A stretch of 64,000 nucleotides of DNA from Sipunculus nudus (GCA_026874595.1 CM049306.1:36968019-37032018), one strand, 5' to 3'; shown: positions 11,496-23,172, counted from the stretch's first letter. The notes: generated by a model from the sequence alone, not told the origin. Translations and numbers: made by a program.

Positions 11496-11500
11496 TATAC
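11459..11500. repeat. (TA)n microsatellite
   Basis: A run of alternating TA lies immediately 3' of the antisense exon-like segment. The spurious isoleucine/tyrosine tail of open frames here comes from it. Confidence 0.9.
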
Positions 11501-11828
11501 CTTTAGTTTGTGAAAATAACCTTGGAAATTTGTAGTACCTCCAGGGACAATTAACTCCTTTTTTAGAGCATTTTGCCAAATTGGCTGCGGACTTCGGATG
11601 AAATTCCCAAAGACTCTTAGACTGGATCGTGCTAGGGCCGGGAAATGTAGCCGTCATTTTCGGATCGGGATAACACAGGGATATATTAGAGATACTGCAT
11701 AGTGGAAATGTATAATCCCTGGCTAAACCCCGTTTTTTAAATATACACCACTCGTTTGAAATTAATGTTAGTCCAACAAAGTAAATACAGTTTTCACCTA
11801 TAGAACATTGATCTCCATAGAGGTACAT
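11501..11828 (-). pseudogene. Exon-like frame of an unidentified gene, copy A (antisense, upstream of U2 gene region)
   Basis: The minus strand has an open frame reading 'MYLYGDQCSIGEN', 'FPLCSISNIS', 'PKMTATFPGPSTIQSKSLWE', 'GVNCPWRYYKFPRLFSQTK', followed by a GTATAT that could be a donor. The plus strand at 56,700-57,030 is homologous and keeps 'YLYEEQC', 'FPLCNITDIS' and 'PKMMAAFPGTW'. Copy A has about 60 extra bases between the ENC and FPLC blocks; copy B has a stop after 'HSKNL'. In both places the frame points away from the cysteine-rich gene, so the ancestral unit may have held a second, divergent gene. I do not recognise the product. It could be an exon of a live gene or a relic. Confidence 0.35.
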
Positions 11829-12575
11829 GTGTTCAACCCCCCCCCCCCTTTTTTTTTATTCGGCGCAACCTTTTGGAAGGGTTTCAGGCAAAATTATGTG
11901 GCCTGGACCCCCCCCCCCACCCACCTTTTTGGGACCTGGAGACCTTTTTCTAAGGAGTTCTTTATTCCTCCTTGGTTGGACACCCCTCCAATCATAAATC
12001 CTGGAATAGCCCCTGGCGAATTTCTCTTTAAGTCACTCAAGAGGGCGGAGCTTCAATTTACGTCACGAAAACTGCCAGTCGAACACCAATCGCAGAGTCA
12101 TACAGATTAAGTGGGCCGCTGATGTACAGGTGGTGCTCTTCCTTCTAGCTAATTCCAGGCTGTTCCTGTAACAGAGAATCAGCAAATGAGACCAAACTTC
12201 CTAACTCGCACGTCAATGCTGAGTACAGGGTGATAAAAATGTAAAGGCTCACTGTATGCAATCTTATGTTAGAAGGTAAAGGAAATTAAAATGAAATTGA
12301 AAAACAAATACATATTTAAATTCATTTTTAAGAAAAATACGGAGAAGAATAGTATTTTAATATGTTTATTGATATGTTCCGAACAACCCCTTTGCTGTCA
12401 GTTCTGTCTGTCTTGGTGATCCCATATGCAGGCATCCTTTACTTGTTAGTAACACTCATAATTATAAGTCCTCTGTATAAAGTACACTCTGTGACCTGGC
12501 AAGGACTGCTTCATTCTCGCCAACTGATTGTTCATGTAAAGACGTTTGCATCCATGAACTGTATCGGTGATACAC

Positions 12576-12583
12576 TGACGTCA
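12576..12583. promoter_or_regulatory. TGACGTCA (CRE-like) palindrome in U2 upstream tract
   Basis: A perfect 8-bp cAMP-response-element consensus lies in a segment shared with U3 (23,652-23,659) and is degenerate or lost in U1 and U4. An 8-mer can occur by chance, so its conservation in only two units is weak support. Confidence 0.25.
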
Positions 12584-14188
12584 GCATTTTATTATAACTA
12601 ATGATATTTATTCAATGTCATAAGATCAATCAAATGACTGCTTCGGATGCGCTTGGGTGGCATGAGGCCGAACGTGAACTGTATCGGTGTAACTGTAGGT
12701 GTGTCTTTGCTGGTTTATCAATACTCTCCTGGCCACAATTTTACAGGGTTCATTGAAAGTCAAAAATCCTAGAAGCCGTTGTTTTTGGTCACCGCAGGTC
12801 ACAGTTCAAGGTCAGGGTCAGAAAAATAGTCATTATTTTCATCATTACTTTGTTAATATTGGTCCTTTCTTCATAAACTTAAACTCATTTTTTTCCTCTG
12901 CGTCTTCTCCATGAAATGGTCCACTCATTGTTTCTTAACTTTATGTCACTTTGTCAGTATGTCTGTCTTTCTCTCAGTTGCTCTCCTATCTGCCTTCTTG
13001 TTGGTTCTTGCTTCATACAGTTAAGCTTCTACAGACCACATTTTTGCAAACATCCTTTTGAAAGTAATGCATCTTACGCGTACACTAATATCTCGGACGT
13101 GATTTTTCGGTTTCGGAAAATAGCCGTTCGGGGGCATTGCATACGAAACAAGAAAACATATTGTTTTTTGGCCATATCTCCGACGCAATATAGCTAAATT
13201 ACATAAACTACAGCTTGCATTTTCCTCTGTGTCTTCTTCAGAACTTGATCAAGTCATCTTTTCTCAACTTTGTGACACTTAGTCAGAATGTCTGTCACTT
13301 CGATCGAAACACTTCAAAATGTTATTTTCCTCAAAACTTTGTCAATTCTGGTCCTATCTTCAGATACTTGGCTCATTTTTTTCACCTTCAACTTCTGTAT
13401 AACTTAATATAGTCAACTGGTCTCAGTCACATTTTTAATATGTCTGTCTGGGTGTGTCAATTTTGCATTCTTGCTGGTTCACGCCTCTGTAATATAGCGA
13501 TCTACAGGCCACCGTTTACCGGGAATCTGAATTATAAAATATGTAGAACTTCAAGGTGAAGTTCATGAAAACACGTTAAATCATTATTTATATCGTAACT
13601 TCATCAATATTTGTCCTATTTTTACAATCTATGGCTCATTTGTACCTCTTTGTCTTCTTTGTGACATTGTTATTTTATCTGTCTTCAAATCTTGGTCAGA
13701 GTTTTTCTGGTAAGCGCGAGACCACTGGTCGTCTTGTTTCTTTGTATTTTATTTCCTATTTAAAAGAAGATTACGGTAGAATAAATCCATAATTAATAAT
13801 AATGCTGAAAAATTGATTTGATTTTGTGTCTGATCAATTCATTAATTCTTATAACGATGGAATAGAAAAACTAATTATAAATATGTCTAAATAATGATGT
13901 GACCATAATTAGTGAATTTCTGTTCAATATTTGTTAATGGATAAGAGTTTTTATGAGAGATATTGTCAAATGTCGAATATAAAGTTAGAAAACGCGGTAA
14001 CGAACGCGGCGGTTGAACCCGGCTGAAAACATAGCATCCGCAAAGCTTTGTTTGTGCGCATACGATTGGTCTGTCTTCCTTCTATCAAATATCAACTTTT
14101 TCGAAAGGTTCATGTGGAATCCAAGCAGATCTCGAGATTTCGTTCCCATGTACGTGATGCAGTCATGTTACTTTTGCCACCTTTACGC

Positions 14189-14291
14189 TTGGGAGGTTTT
14201 GCTCTTGGTCACACACACAGACAGCTGTCATATTACGGGTTGGGAGGTTTTGCTCTTGGTCAGACACACAGACAGCTGTCATATTACGGGT
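14189..14291 (+). repeat. 51-bp tandem duplication
   Basis: Two nearly identical 51-bp units start at 14,191 ('gggaggttttgctcttggtc') and 14,242. They differ at a few bases such as cacac/agaca. The other units have a single copy of this segment (for example 5,280-5,330 and 27,728-27,785), so the duplication is specific to U2. Confidence 0.8.
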
Positions 14292-15469
14292 TATCACGGC
14301 TTAATAATTACCAACAGCTAAAGGTCTCTTCACACGCAAAGCATGTAACGATATATTTGGCATGACTTGTGTTCTTTGTGTCTGAATCTCCCGGTTCATA
14401 TAAACTAAATCAGCTGACGCATAATTAAATGAGCAATATCATGGGAACGTCTAGTTTATATATATATTAAACAATGTAACATTCGACTGAATGAAGCTTT
14501 AATTAATATTATTGGTAGAAAACATGTCGAAAGAGATTTGTTGCACAATATATTTTTTCGCATGACAAATTTACAGTTTGTCAATAGTGTCATGACAGGA
14601 AAGCACCAAGAGAGCGCAGACTTCCGATAAGGCTGCTGATTTCATATGGCATTATCAGAAATGTAGCAATTTTTACCTTTATAAATTCCTTGATCCAGAT
14701 GCTGATCCGGATCTCCCTCAAAATTTAATCAATTGTTTCTTGTACCGTTGTCGAGCTATCCTAAATAAATCATCAATATAAGTTAATAACTAAACAGACA
14801 AACAACAAACAGACAAAAAAGCAAACAGAAAGCAAACCAAAGCCGGTAAAAACATAACTCTTAGGTGAAGATAATCAATGGAATATGTTCATCTATTTAC
14901 TAAATTATATCTTTAGGTTAAAGTGAAGAAATATATTTTGATTTCAATAATTTTCTTGTACAAATGTTGAGTCTCAGACAGACTTGTTTGATAAAATATA
15001 TTGAACTGTATTAACTTAAAATGAATTATATTTTGTAAATAAAGTGTAGAAATATAACATCACTGATATCAGTTCTCATATTGAACAATTTAGGTAGACA
15101 GGTAATGGAGGTAAGCATATGTTTACAGTTCTACAGGATCCGAATAATATGCTAAACACTTCTAGGAATACACATTATGTCTACCTTGTCCTGGATTCTG
15201 TTTCCTTTATTTATTGAATATTCTTAATTCCTGTTAGTAGTTTCAAAAAATTATTTATGTTTAACTGCTTGAACTGCTTTGTCTGAGCACCATTATCCAT
15301 TTGCTATTTTTTATCTTGTCCACCTCACTTCCCTTCAGTGTCATATGGCTTGTGTCAATGAATGTACAGATTTCATCATTTGGGTCATAGGATATATACA
15401 TTGCCTTAATATTCGCTAAATTTTCTTTAAATAAAATATATTAGGATACACCGTTGAATGATTATGTAC

Positions 15470-15660
15470 AAATGGACTATCGGAAGGTCTGATAACAATG
15501 TCATTATTATTCTGTTATTCAATCATTGCTTGGCGTTCATCTGCGGTTAAATTATATTCTGGGTTTTCTATGATTCAGTTTAATCATGCCTCGGAATGTG
15601 TTCATGTATAAATTTACTTTAATACGACCCGGTAGAGGTTTCCAACTGTTGTTATCTGTT
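15470..15660 (-). mobile_element. Penelope-like element remnant (U2)
   Basis: The 'atcggaaggtctgataacaatgtc' region corresponds to the RT 'IVIRPSDK' block of 34,140-34,200 on the minus strand. The following bases match 34,200-34,340. It is short, truncated and not translatable over its length. Confidence 0.5.
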
Positions 15661-15834
15661 TTAATGCATGATGTATAAATGTAAAAAACCATCTGCCATG
15701 CTTCCCCACAATACGTGAAGACTTTAAATGTGACTTGCATGTGTATGGAAGATTTATAAGATAGTTATAAACTAATTTGTATTGTGAAATCCCTAACACC
15801 TATAAACGGTGTAAACCATGTAAAGTAAATCATT

Positions 15835-16300
15835 CCTTTTTCGTGAAATGGTGTATGTTATCATACAAAATCAGTCCATTCCCCTCACCTCTCAGATTTC
15901 TCTCAAGGAATGTGTGCTCTAGCACAAATTTGGAACATAAGACCTGAACATCCTTTACAAAAAAATGGATATAAGAAAACAGCGTTTTTTTCTATGTGGC
16001 CTCACTATTTGTGCAAGAAGTAAGCAACAGAAGAACTAATATGTACTTTGATCATACTGCAGCAATTTTTTTTTATTAAATTCATATATGAATCTGAAAA
16101 AGACAAAAGAACTTTAAACAAGGCTTCTGAACGTAACCCTGAATTATTTTTCTAACTCATTCAACTCATAGTTTTACAATGAATAAAAACATAAGACTTA
16201 TTCCAGAGGAAATCTAGCGCCGATTATTTACCAATTATCAAGGTGTTTGATGTTGTTCAAGTATGCGCTTAATTCGTCATATATCGTTCTCTGAATAACC
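15835..16300 (+). repeat. Duplicated non-coding segment D, copy 1
   Basis: This matches 37,845-38,440 over most of its length, for example 'ttcgtgaaat.gtgtatgttat', 'cctctcagat', 'aaatctagcgc.g.ttatttacca' and 'gcgcttaattcgtca'. The second copy is in the spacer between U3 and U4, which suggests the spacer also contains material from the array. No coding frame is visible. Confidence 0.55.
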
Positions 16301-17590
16301 GGGGGTAATTATCTTGACCACCCCCTCTTGCTAAAATGTTGGGGATACATGACCACATCTCTGTATTGACGCCCTTGCTCTGATCCTACCAATACCTGTA
16401 GTGCATAACAAACAAACATTACGACACGATCATGATCAGAACAAGCCTTAAACTCTTAATCTGTCACACAATTGAGAAATTTCCCCTGAAGAAAGGGGTT
16501 GAGTTGGCTTTAACATAATCGCTATCCAGCAAGTCTACATAAAGTTGTCTTACTTATGTTAAATAACTCATGTATACAGTCTATACATACAATCTCAAAT
16601 CTTACAATTTGATAACAGTGTGTCGAGTAGACTTTTTTTTAATCTAACGGTGGAAGATAAGCGTATCTTTAAAATGTGATATATCATATGAATATCAAGT
16701 ATCTTTCCTTTGAATTAAAGGATTGTTCTTCATATTGCCTGGCGCGAAATCATTTGTACGTAAGAATGCTCTGGTATAGTGTAATCGTGTTAGGCATATT
16801 TATTTTCGAGCTGGAGGGTAATATTAAATTTATCAAAATTGCAAAGGAGTTTTAATTTCCCTTCGTCATATATATAACGCTTAGTAGTGTTTCAAGAGTG
16901 GCCATTTTAAATTGTAAGAAAGATAATATATTCGAGGTACTGACGCAGAGTTAATTAATAATAACAGTTGTTTGACAAGGAAAATTATAACTTCAATCCA
17001 ATCATTATAATAATCAATAATCTGTTTTGCATGTTTCTGGTGACTCATCCGTAAACAAAATAAATATTTTGAATAAGATAATGCACTTTTTTTCATATTA
17101 GCACATTTATTAGCAAATTTCATCTTTAGCTGTTTTGTTTGAATTTTTTCCCCATTACAGTTTTCTTTTATTCTTATAAAAAGCAATACAATCAGTGCAT
17201 ATCCATATCTAGAAGGTTCCTGAAGTCAAGTAAATGTAATTTTGCAGCACTAAAATGTAATCAATTTTCCATTATCCATCCCCCGAAATGTCCTAAAAAT
17301 GTCATGAGATTCCATTCAATATTGCTGAGATTTGTTGAGAACAAATACACAGACACACAAACACACACCCGAAACACAAGAACGGGGATGAACGCATACT
17401 CTCCTTGCAAAGACAATTAAATGAAACACAAAACGCAACGAAATCCATTTCCATGTGATGAGACCAATTATAGAAAAATGAAATAATACAAGGAATATGG
17501 ATCCTTCATTGCTTATGCTTATACATAATTTCCTAATTAATATCACACCTTATGTTTGCAATCATACTGTAAATTTATACTTGATTTCTT
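16300..17590. other. AT-rich single-copy DNA, no gene seen
   Basis: No conserved frame, repeat relationship or splice-flanked exon was found here. The short open frames on either strand have no recognisable motifs and end at AT-rich stops. Confidence 0.5.
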
Positions 17591-17629
17591 GGGGGGGGGG
17601 GGGGAGTAGATTATTGCATGATCACACTA

Positions 17630-17673
<44 letters not shown>

Positions 17674-17790
17674 AGCAGTTTTATAAAGGCTTGGAATATG
17701 ACAAATACAATGTAGTGTATGTGGTTATGATGATAAATATCTAGAAAAGATTCCTGTATTTAAAGGAATTATAACTTTATACATTGAAAA

Positions 17791-17846
<56 letters not shown>
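17590..17846. repeat. Poly-G, (CA)n and two (TA)n microsatellites
   Basis: A G homopolymer starts at about 17,591, (CA)n runs at about 17,629-17,646, and (TA)n runs occur at about 17,646-17,672 and 17,794-17,846. The cluster sits in otherwise featureless DNA. Confidence 0.9.
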
Positions 17847-17847
<1 letters not shown>

Positions 17848-18118
17848 TTGTAGATGTTCCACTATTCTGCTTCTTTCAATAAACATGGGAAAAAAACTAT
17901 TTTTAAAATCGGCAATTATTGATGGGTGAGAGGAAGAGATATATTTTACAAATAGTCGTAAACCAAAGAAATATTCTAATCCAAGACGAGTGAACTGTGT
18001 AATGGTTCACTTACTTGACGATTTCTTCATGATAGTGAAGAATGCTTAAATTAAGATATAATGTTGATCCAGGTTCTCCTCAATATGTTCTTCTTTCAGT
18101 AAAGGTGCATCCTATACA

Positions 18119-18120
18119 TA

Positions 18121-18163
<43 letters not shown>
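18119..18163. repeat. (ATT)n microsatellite
   Basis: About 14-15 ATT units in a row. A poly-leucine open frame over this stretch is an artefact of the repeat. Confidence 0.9.
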
Positions 18164-18165
<2 letters not shown>

Positions 18166-18730
18166 GAAACCTAATAACAAAAGATCACATAATCACAATT
18201 TTTTGTGACGGAGATAAAAAGAAATCAGATTCCTAAACACTAGGCAGCTTGACATGTCTAGGGGAATGAACAAAGAAGTCGGTGTTTTTTTGTTAATAAA
18301 TAATTAACATTAGAACAATCGTAACATTACAATACACTGAATCAATACAATTACACAGTATACCACTAATAAAAAAGGAAAATACTAGAGTGTCCGGATC
18401 CTAGACTTTGATTCCTGGATACCAGCACTGTCACAGCTCAACAAGAGTTCTTTAACACAAATATTCCAGATGAACAGTTCATATAAATCTTCTCAGATAA
18501 TAGTCCGATTTAATTGCGAAAACAATATGTTGTAATCAAAAAGTGAAGTTCTGGTATTAATCCCAAAGGCAGACTGAAGACAATCCGTATAAAATCTGTC
18601 ATAAAGTCCGAATAATATTTCTGCAATTCTGCAATTATCGGAAAGGTCCCAAAACGGACGAGAGAGTCACATTCTTCCGTGTCCGCTGGTATTTTTTCTC
18701 TCTCTTTTAATGCTAACTTATGTTGTATTT

Positions 18731-18934
18731 CTAACTTTTTAATTCTAACGGCATAGCTAGGCTGTCATTTTTTGTTTCCGTTTCACTCTCTTCAATTAAA
18801 CCTTTGCTAACTAGAGCTTGCATGATTTTAGCAATGATATCAGGCTTTCTCAAAGCTTTTTTTACACACCTGGCTCTAAGTATTGACCAGGATCTGTTTT
18901 TTTTAACAAATGCCTCACTTTCTAAGTTTGCCAT
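18731..18934 (-). pseudogene. Start of a gag-like frame of an LTR retrotransposon
   Basis: The minus-strand frame of 67 codons (MANLESEAFVKK, then KALRKPDIIAKIMQALVSKG) begins about 110 nt downstream of the primer-binding site at 19,046-19,064, the place expected for gag. After the stop, other frames continue with charged Gln/Lys/Glu-rich text ('IQHKLALKERE'), which suggests a frameshifted continuation. No protease, RT or integrase follows in the window. The gag assignment rests on position more than on sequence. Confidence 0.4.
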
Positions 18935-19070
18935 GTTAAGATGTTAAACCAATAAAAAAAAAACACTGAGGTAAAATTTTGTAAACAATGTATTATAAAC
19001 AATGTGTCTAAGTCAAGCCCTAATAAATTTTCAAAACTATTAAGCATCCCGGACGAGCCCCCCAATTATT

Positions 19071-19208
19071 TGTTACAGGAAACAAATTGTTCAAGGGAAA
19101 GCATCGGGCCGATCCCGGATTCGAACCCATGTTGATGGCGCACAAGTCCGGCGTACCCAGAAAAGCAAGCTATACTAGCGAGACATTTGGTTCGCTTTTA
19201 TGTCACCC
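19071..19208 (-). repeat. LTR B of the retrotransposon fragment
   Basis: It shares with LTR A the words 'gtgac(a/t)taaaagcg(a/g)acc', 'tgtctcgctagt', a 'ttcg...ccggatcggcc' region and the terminal TAACA. Its 5' end appears a few bases short of the TGTTACG seen in LTR A. Confidence 0.55.
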
Positions 19209-19321
19209 CCTCTTAAGAGCGCTCTGCTGTCAGATCAAGACTAATTATCCCAGGAGTCACATTTTGGTGAGCTTATTCCCTGGCCACAAAGTTTATCGCC
19301 ACGTTGGACGAGCCCCCATTT

Positions 19322-19466
19322 TGTTACGATTTTTCAGGAGCAAATACTAGGCCGATCCGGGTTTCGATCCAATGTCGGTGGGGCACGAATCCGGCGAACC
19401 AACCGCTTTACTAGAAAAAGCTTGCTTCACTAGCGAGACATTTCGGTCCGCTTTTAAGTCACCCGT

Positions 19467-19470
<4 letters not shown>
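19322..19470 (-). repeat. LTR A of the retrotransposon fragment
   Basis: The 149-bp repeat is bounded by a 7-bp inverted terminal repeat (TGTTACG/CGTAACA). Its outer end abuts a (TA)n tract (19,471-19,520), so the target site is obscured. Confidence 0.6.

Positions 19471-19520
<50 letters not shown>
19471..19520. repeat. (TA)n microsatellite at LTR edge
   Basis: About 25 TA units begin directly at the outer end of LTR A. Confidence 0.9.
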
Positions 19521-19525
<5 letters not shown>

Positions 19526-19739
19526 CTGGTTAAGGTACAATTAACAAAGCAATAAAGATTTTAATTTGAAATAATAGTGGAAACGGGGGGTTACAGTAAA
19601 AGGTAAAAACGGGCAGGTGCTCATTTGTTTTGGCGACTGATTAATAATTAAAAAGAAACTTGGGTATATTATTACTCTTGATAATAAATAAACATGAGAA
19701 GTAAGCACTCCTGCTAAGAATCTTTTCTCTTATTGTATA

Positions 19740-20900
19740 TCCTGAAATAACGGGTCATGCATAAATCCAGACACAAACTTTGACATGTATTTAACAAAAA
19801 TAGAAAAGGAATATAAGTGCTCAATTTATAGATATATATACTAGATTTACTCTGCTGGATAATTGTTTTTAAATTATTCGCGTTTTTGAGTAACTAATAG
19901 TTTTATTTACTTTTTCATTCTGAGGCGTCTTTATAAGTCTACATGCTGCTTGTATACATTTCAAACAATGTCCGACCTCTGGCATGCATGTTTGTCTGGG
20001 AGTATTCGAAAATGCTTATTTTGATAGAGAGAAGGCAAACTAATTGCATGCGCCCAGAAGTTTTGGGGACAGTAAATTTTTATCCGAAATCCGCCACCAC
20101 CGCATTCGTTTCCGGAAAACTCCTCCGTCACCCCTTGAGCCATCTTTCTGAAAGCCAGCACATTCATCCAGTCATGTGTGAACTGGTGCCTAACAAAGAC
20201 TGGTGGCCCCACCTTCACCTCCGTTTTGCTTGATGCCCGTATGTGCATCTTTTATTGGGATAATAGCCCATTATTCTAGAGTGGTTCAATGTTTATTGGG
20301 GTTGAAATTGTGCATGTCTTAAATTTATTTCTGGGATAATTCAATCTCGTTTTCAAGACCGGTGGCGCCACCTGCGATCGTTTTCGCGTTGCGTTCATCG
20401 GTGCGTTTGCAAGGAAAAAAATCAATTATATCTCAGCAGTGATTGAATGTATACGCCAAAATTTTGCCTTTCCATAGACCTTTGTTACGTGAATCTCGTA
20501 CATAAATCTGGTAGCATTATCGTCAATCGTTTTTGCGGAGCGTCCATCCATAACTGTAATGAGAGAAGTGGTGGTGTGATGTTGAAGTGGTGAGATGTAT
20601 CAGCCTTAAATTGTGCAAGTGTATCCGTCTTGGATAGCTATGACGTAGACCAGGCAGGTGGCGCCACCTGTTGTACCGTTTGATAGCCTTTTCTCTGTAG
20701 TGGGTTTGTGTATCGCCTGAAATTGTGCATGTTCATCCTTCCCGGTTAGATTTCTCGTACTTGAGACTGGTAACGCCATGTAAAATCATGTTTATGTAGA
20801 AAACATTCATCCAATTATGAAAGATGTGGTTAAATGTATCTGCCTGAAATGGTGCATAAATCTTGTACTATTTTATCTCGTGCATGGCTTTTGCTTGAAA
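19740..20900 (+). repeat. Unit-end repeat block containing R1 (U2)
   Basis: The first 660 bp parallel 9,080-9,700 of U1. The rest (20,400-20,900) holds further degenerate copies of a module of about 150 bp with 'ggtggcgccacctg' (20,361 and 20,656), 'tgaaattgtgcatg' and 'cgt.c.tccgt'. It contains no gene. Confidence 0.5.
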
Positions 20901-21179
20901 TAGAACTTAGGTGAGATAATTTATTAATTCATATTTCTATTTAGTTTCAACCAAAATCCATCCTATTCCTCTTAAGTATACCTGTCTTAACTAAATCGAT
21001 GATTGAGGTTCCAGGTAAACTATTCAAACAACGTTTATGTAGAAATAAAGTTACATTTAACCATGTGAATCACAAGTTACTCTAATGGAAATCGATCTAT
21101 AAACATTTTTATCCTGATTTCTTGAACTTAGTTAAATCAATTCATAAATGATGCATGCACATTACCTTGATTGAAAATG

Positions 21180-21680
21180 AATACTTGAATTTAAGTATAG
21201 GAGTATAACCGAAGGTTTGGGATGAAAACTTTGGCTTAATATGCGTCCATAAGCTTTTTAAAAAAGGTACTCCGGTCTTTACCTTTGTCCCTGCAACTAG
21301 GAGCGGATGCAGGATTTAGAAAAAAAATGGGGTTCAAACCAAGGAGGACCAATGAAAAAAAACGAAAAAATGTTCCAAGATCCGGATGGGTGAGCATATA
21401 TCTCTCCATATGTGAGAGATGAAAGGTATTGGTGAAATGGATTTGCTTTAAATAGGTCCACAAGTTTTTAAAGAACTTGGTCTGTGGCCTTGACCTTTGA
21501 TCCCCTGACCTTAAAATCTATGGGGTTGTTCATCAGATGGGTGAGCCATTTGTGAACGATGAAAGGTTTGGTCAAACGGTTTGGCTCAAACTGCTTCCGC
21601 AAGCTTTTTCAAAAGATGGGTCCTGAGGCTTTGACCTTTGACCTCGATTACAACACGGTCACGTAGTATCAATGGCAGTA
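21180..21680 (+). repeat. TTGACCTTTGACC satellite (U2)
   Basis: This is the same satellite as at 9,690-10,310, with at least three units. The unit at 21,632-21,644 contains TGACCTTTGACCT, a perfect direct repeat of the AGGTCA half-site with one-base spacing on the opposite strand. Confidence 0.6.
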
Positions 21681-22169
21681 GGTGGGGGCGGCTGCGGAGG
21701 CAAAGGTAATTAATTACTTCCTCTGTAGTTAAGTTTAAATAAAACGTGGACCCTTTTTGACGAAAATTTAATTTCAAATACCCGAAACAATCTAAACAGT
21801 ACTGTTTCAGTAAAGTAGCAATATAATATATTAAAGATAGGAAAAGCTTTGGAACTTCGTAAATATTTCCAGTTTAGCGAAACATTTCAATTTATCAGAT
21901 TTTAATCTAGTGGAAATGGATGTACGATGTTAGTACTGTGACCATTGTATGTCCAGATCGAAAATGCCTCGAGTATTTGGTCTGTTGGTATTTCATCTTT
22001 ATTCAAATTACCACAGAAACTAACCCAATATTAGTAACACAAATTATGACTATTAGTGCTAGACGCCCAGTTAACAAACTTTATATTATTAAGTGGTTAT
22101 AGTGTAGTCTTGGCAAGATGTACACTGAGGTGTATAGGATTCATAAATAACAAGACTGTATTGAGTATA

Positions 22170-22800
22170 ATAGCTGAAGGAAAGATGAGATAAACATATC
22201 AATTCCCTATTGCTTCTGTGCCATACATGGGAAATCAAACTGAGGGAACTTACGAGATGCTTATCTCTTCATAATATGTTATAAGCTATATATGCATATC
22301 CATTGAATATAAAGTTCATTAAATTAGAATACTTCTGAGCGACAACCTTGATAGCTCTTGTTGGTAAGGTCATCGAGAGTGATAATATATTGTTCATGTA
22401 GGTGGATCTTATACCTGGTACCGCTCTCTTTCGGACATTTCACAGGTACCATTATTTGTTGTTTCATCTGAATTTATTATAAAAAAACTCTACAGCGCAT
22501 CATGAAGTAAATGTATCAATAGTTATCTTGCAAAAATCCCACAAATAAAACCCCTCCCTCTTCATTTACATCCGCAAGGACGGTATGTTAAATCCATATT
22601 CGTGCGAGCGTGTGTAATGGGGGATTTTTGTTTGGAATTTTCAGACATTTTTTTAAAATGGACCAGTAAAGAATTGATTTGATTTTAGCGTGGATCCGGA
22701 ATATAATCAGGATTTAGGAACTTCATTACGGAATATTAACAAATGTACATTAATGCACGGATGAGCTAGGGGTAATGGACATTACCCATTAGGTAATAGT
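22170..22800 (+). repeat. Junction block J, copy 2 (between U2 and U3)
   Basis: Homologous to 10,700-11,300 and 34,720-35,100. It runs from 'tgcttctgtgccatacatgg' through 'cttctgagcgacaacc' to 'gcgtggatccggaatataatc'. No gene is visible. Confidence 0.65.
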
Positions 22801-22849
22801 GGTATTAACTTAATACCTATTATACCTTCATACTTTTTTTATTTGCGAA

Positions 22850-23060
22850 GGTTGTAGGTCTGTTACGATATATTGGGCCGCAATATTTCCGTGCAGCACA
22901 AAGTCATTCGATTGGCACTATTCTGCTGACAGAAGCTGATCCCGAAGGGTCTTAGAACCCTCACCCCTTTTTCGGATCGGGGGTCATTTTTAGGTTTTCT
23001 TTACTCCTCCTGAGTTGGACCCCCCCTCCCAAAATTCTGGACCCGTCCCTGGTGAAACAC
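22850..23060 (+). mobile_element. G/C-tract MITE-like element, copy in U3
   Basis: Parallel to 354-560 in U1, with 'gaaggttgtaggtctgttac', 'ccgtgcagcacaaag', 'gttggacccccc' and a 'ctggacccg' end. It has no coding capacity. Confidence 0.4.
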
Positions 23061-23172
23061 CTTTTGGTAACTGCGGAGGAGGGCGGAGCTTCAATTTACT
23101 TCACGAGAAACTGCCAATCAAACACGCCTATTGGAATTGGCCTCGCAGTGTCGTACAGATTGAATGTGCCAC

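Larger units (their letters stand above)
11830..15660 (+). pseudogene. U2: exonless remnant of the cysteine-rich gene
   Basis: The upstream tract matches U1 up to about 2,470 (at 13,980 here). The sequence then jumps, at about 13,985-13,995, to sequence homologous to 5,090 of U1 in the middle of intron 2, so exons 1 and 2 are gone. Intron 2 sequence then runs parallel to U1 5,090-6,440 and U3 29,130-29,175. At about 15,465 it jumps to the Penelope-like remnant (U1 8,265), which removes exon 3. Two separate deletions have therefore removed all coding exons. Confidence 0.7.
18700..19470 (-). mobile_element. LTR retrotransposon fragment with two short LTRs and tRNA-Pro-type primer sites
   Basis: Reading the minus strand, LTR A (19,470-19,322) starts TGTTACG and ends CGTAACA. 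It is followed three bases later by TGGGGGCTCGTCC (19,318-19,306). LTR B (about 19,208-19,071) is homologous to LTR A, ends CTGTAACA and is followed by a GGGGGGCTCGTCCGGGAT-type site (19,064-19,046), which is complementary to the 3' end of tRNA-Pro apart from one extra G. LTRs are about 140-150 bp. The two LTR-plus-PBS ends in the same orientation suggest one copy nested in or recombined with another. Coding sequence is limited to the gag-like frame at 18,731-18,934. Confidence 0.6.

Noticed and set aside
12362-12601. Membrane-protein-like frame in the U2 upstream tract, with a partial match in U3 (23,483-23,680)
   Set aside because: The similarity is at DNA level across all units and the frames are broken in U1 and U4, so it is shared non-coding sequence.
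18042-18236. Frame with a poly-leucine run
   Set aside because: Direct translation of the (ATT)n microsatellite.
19085-19160. tRNA gene suggested by 'ggattcgaaccc' (B-box-like, minus strand)
   Set aside because: It lies inside both LTR copies, with no matching A box or cloverleaf; better explained as LTR sequence.
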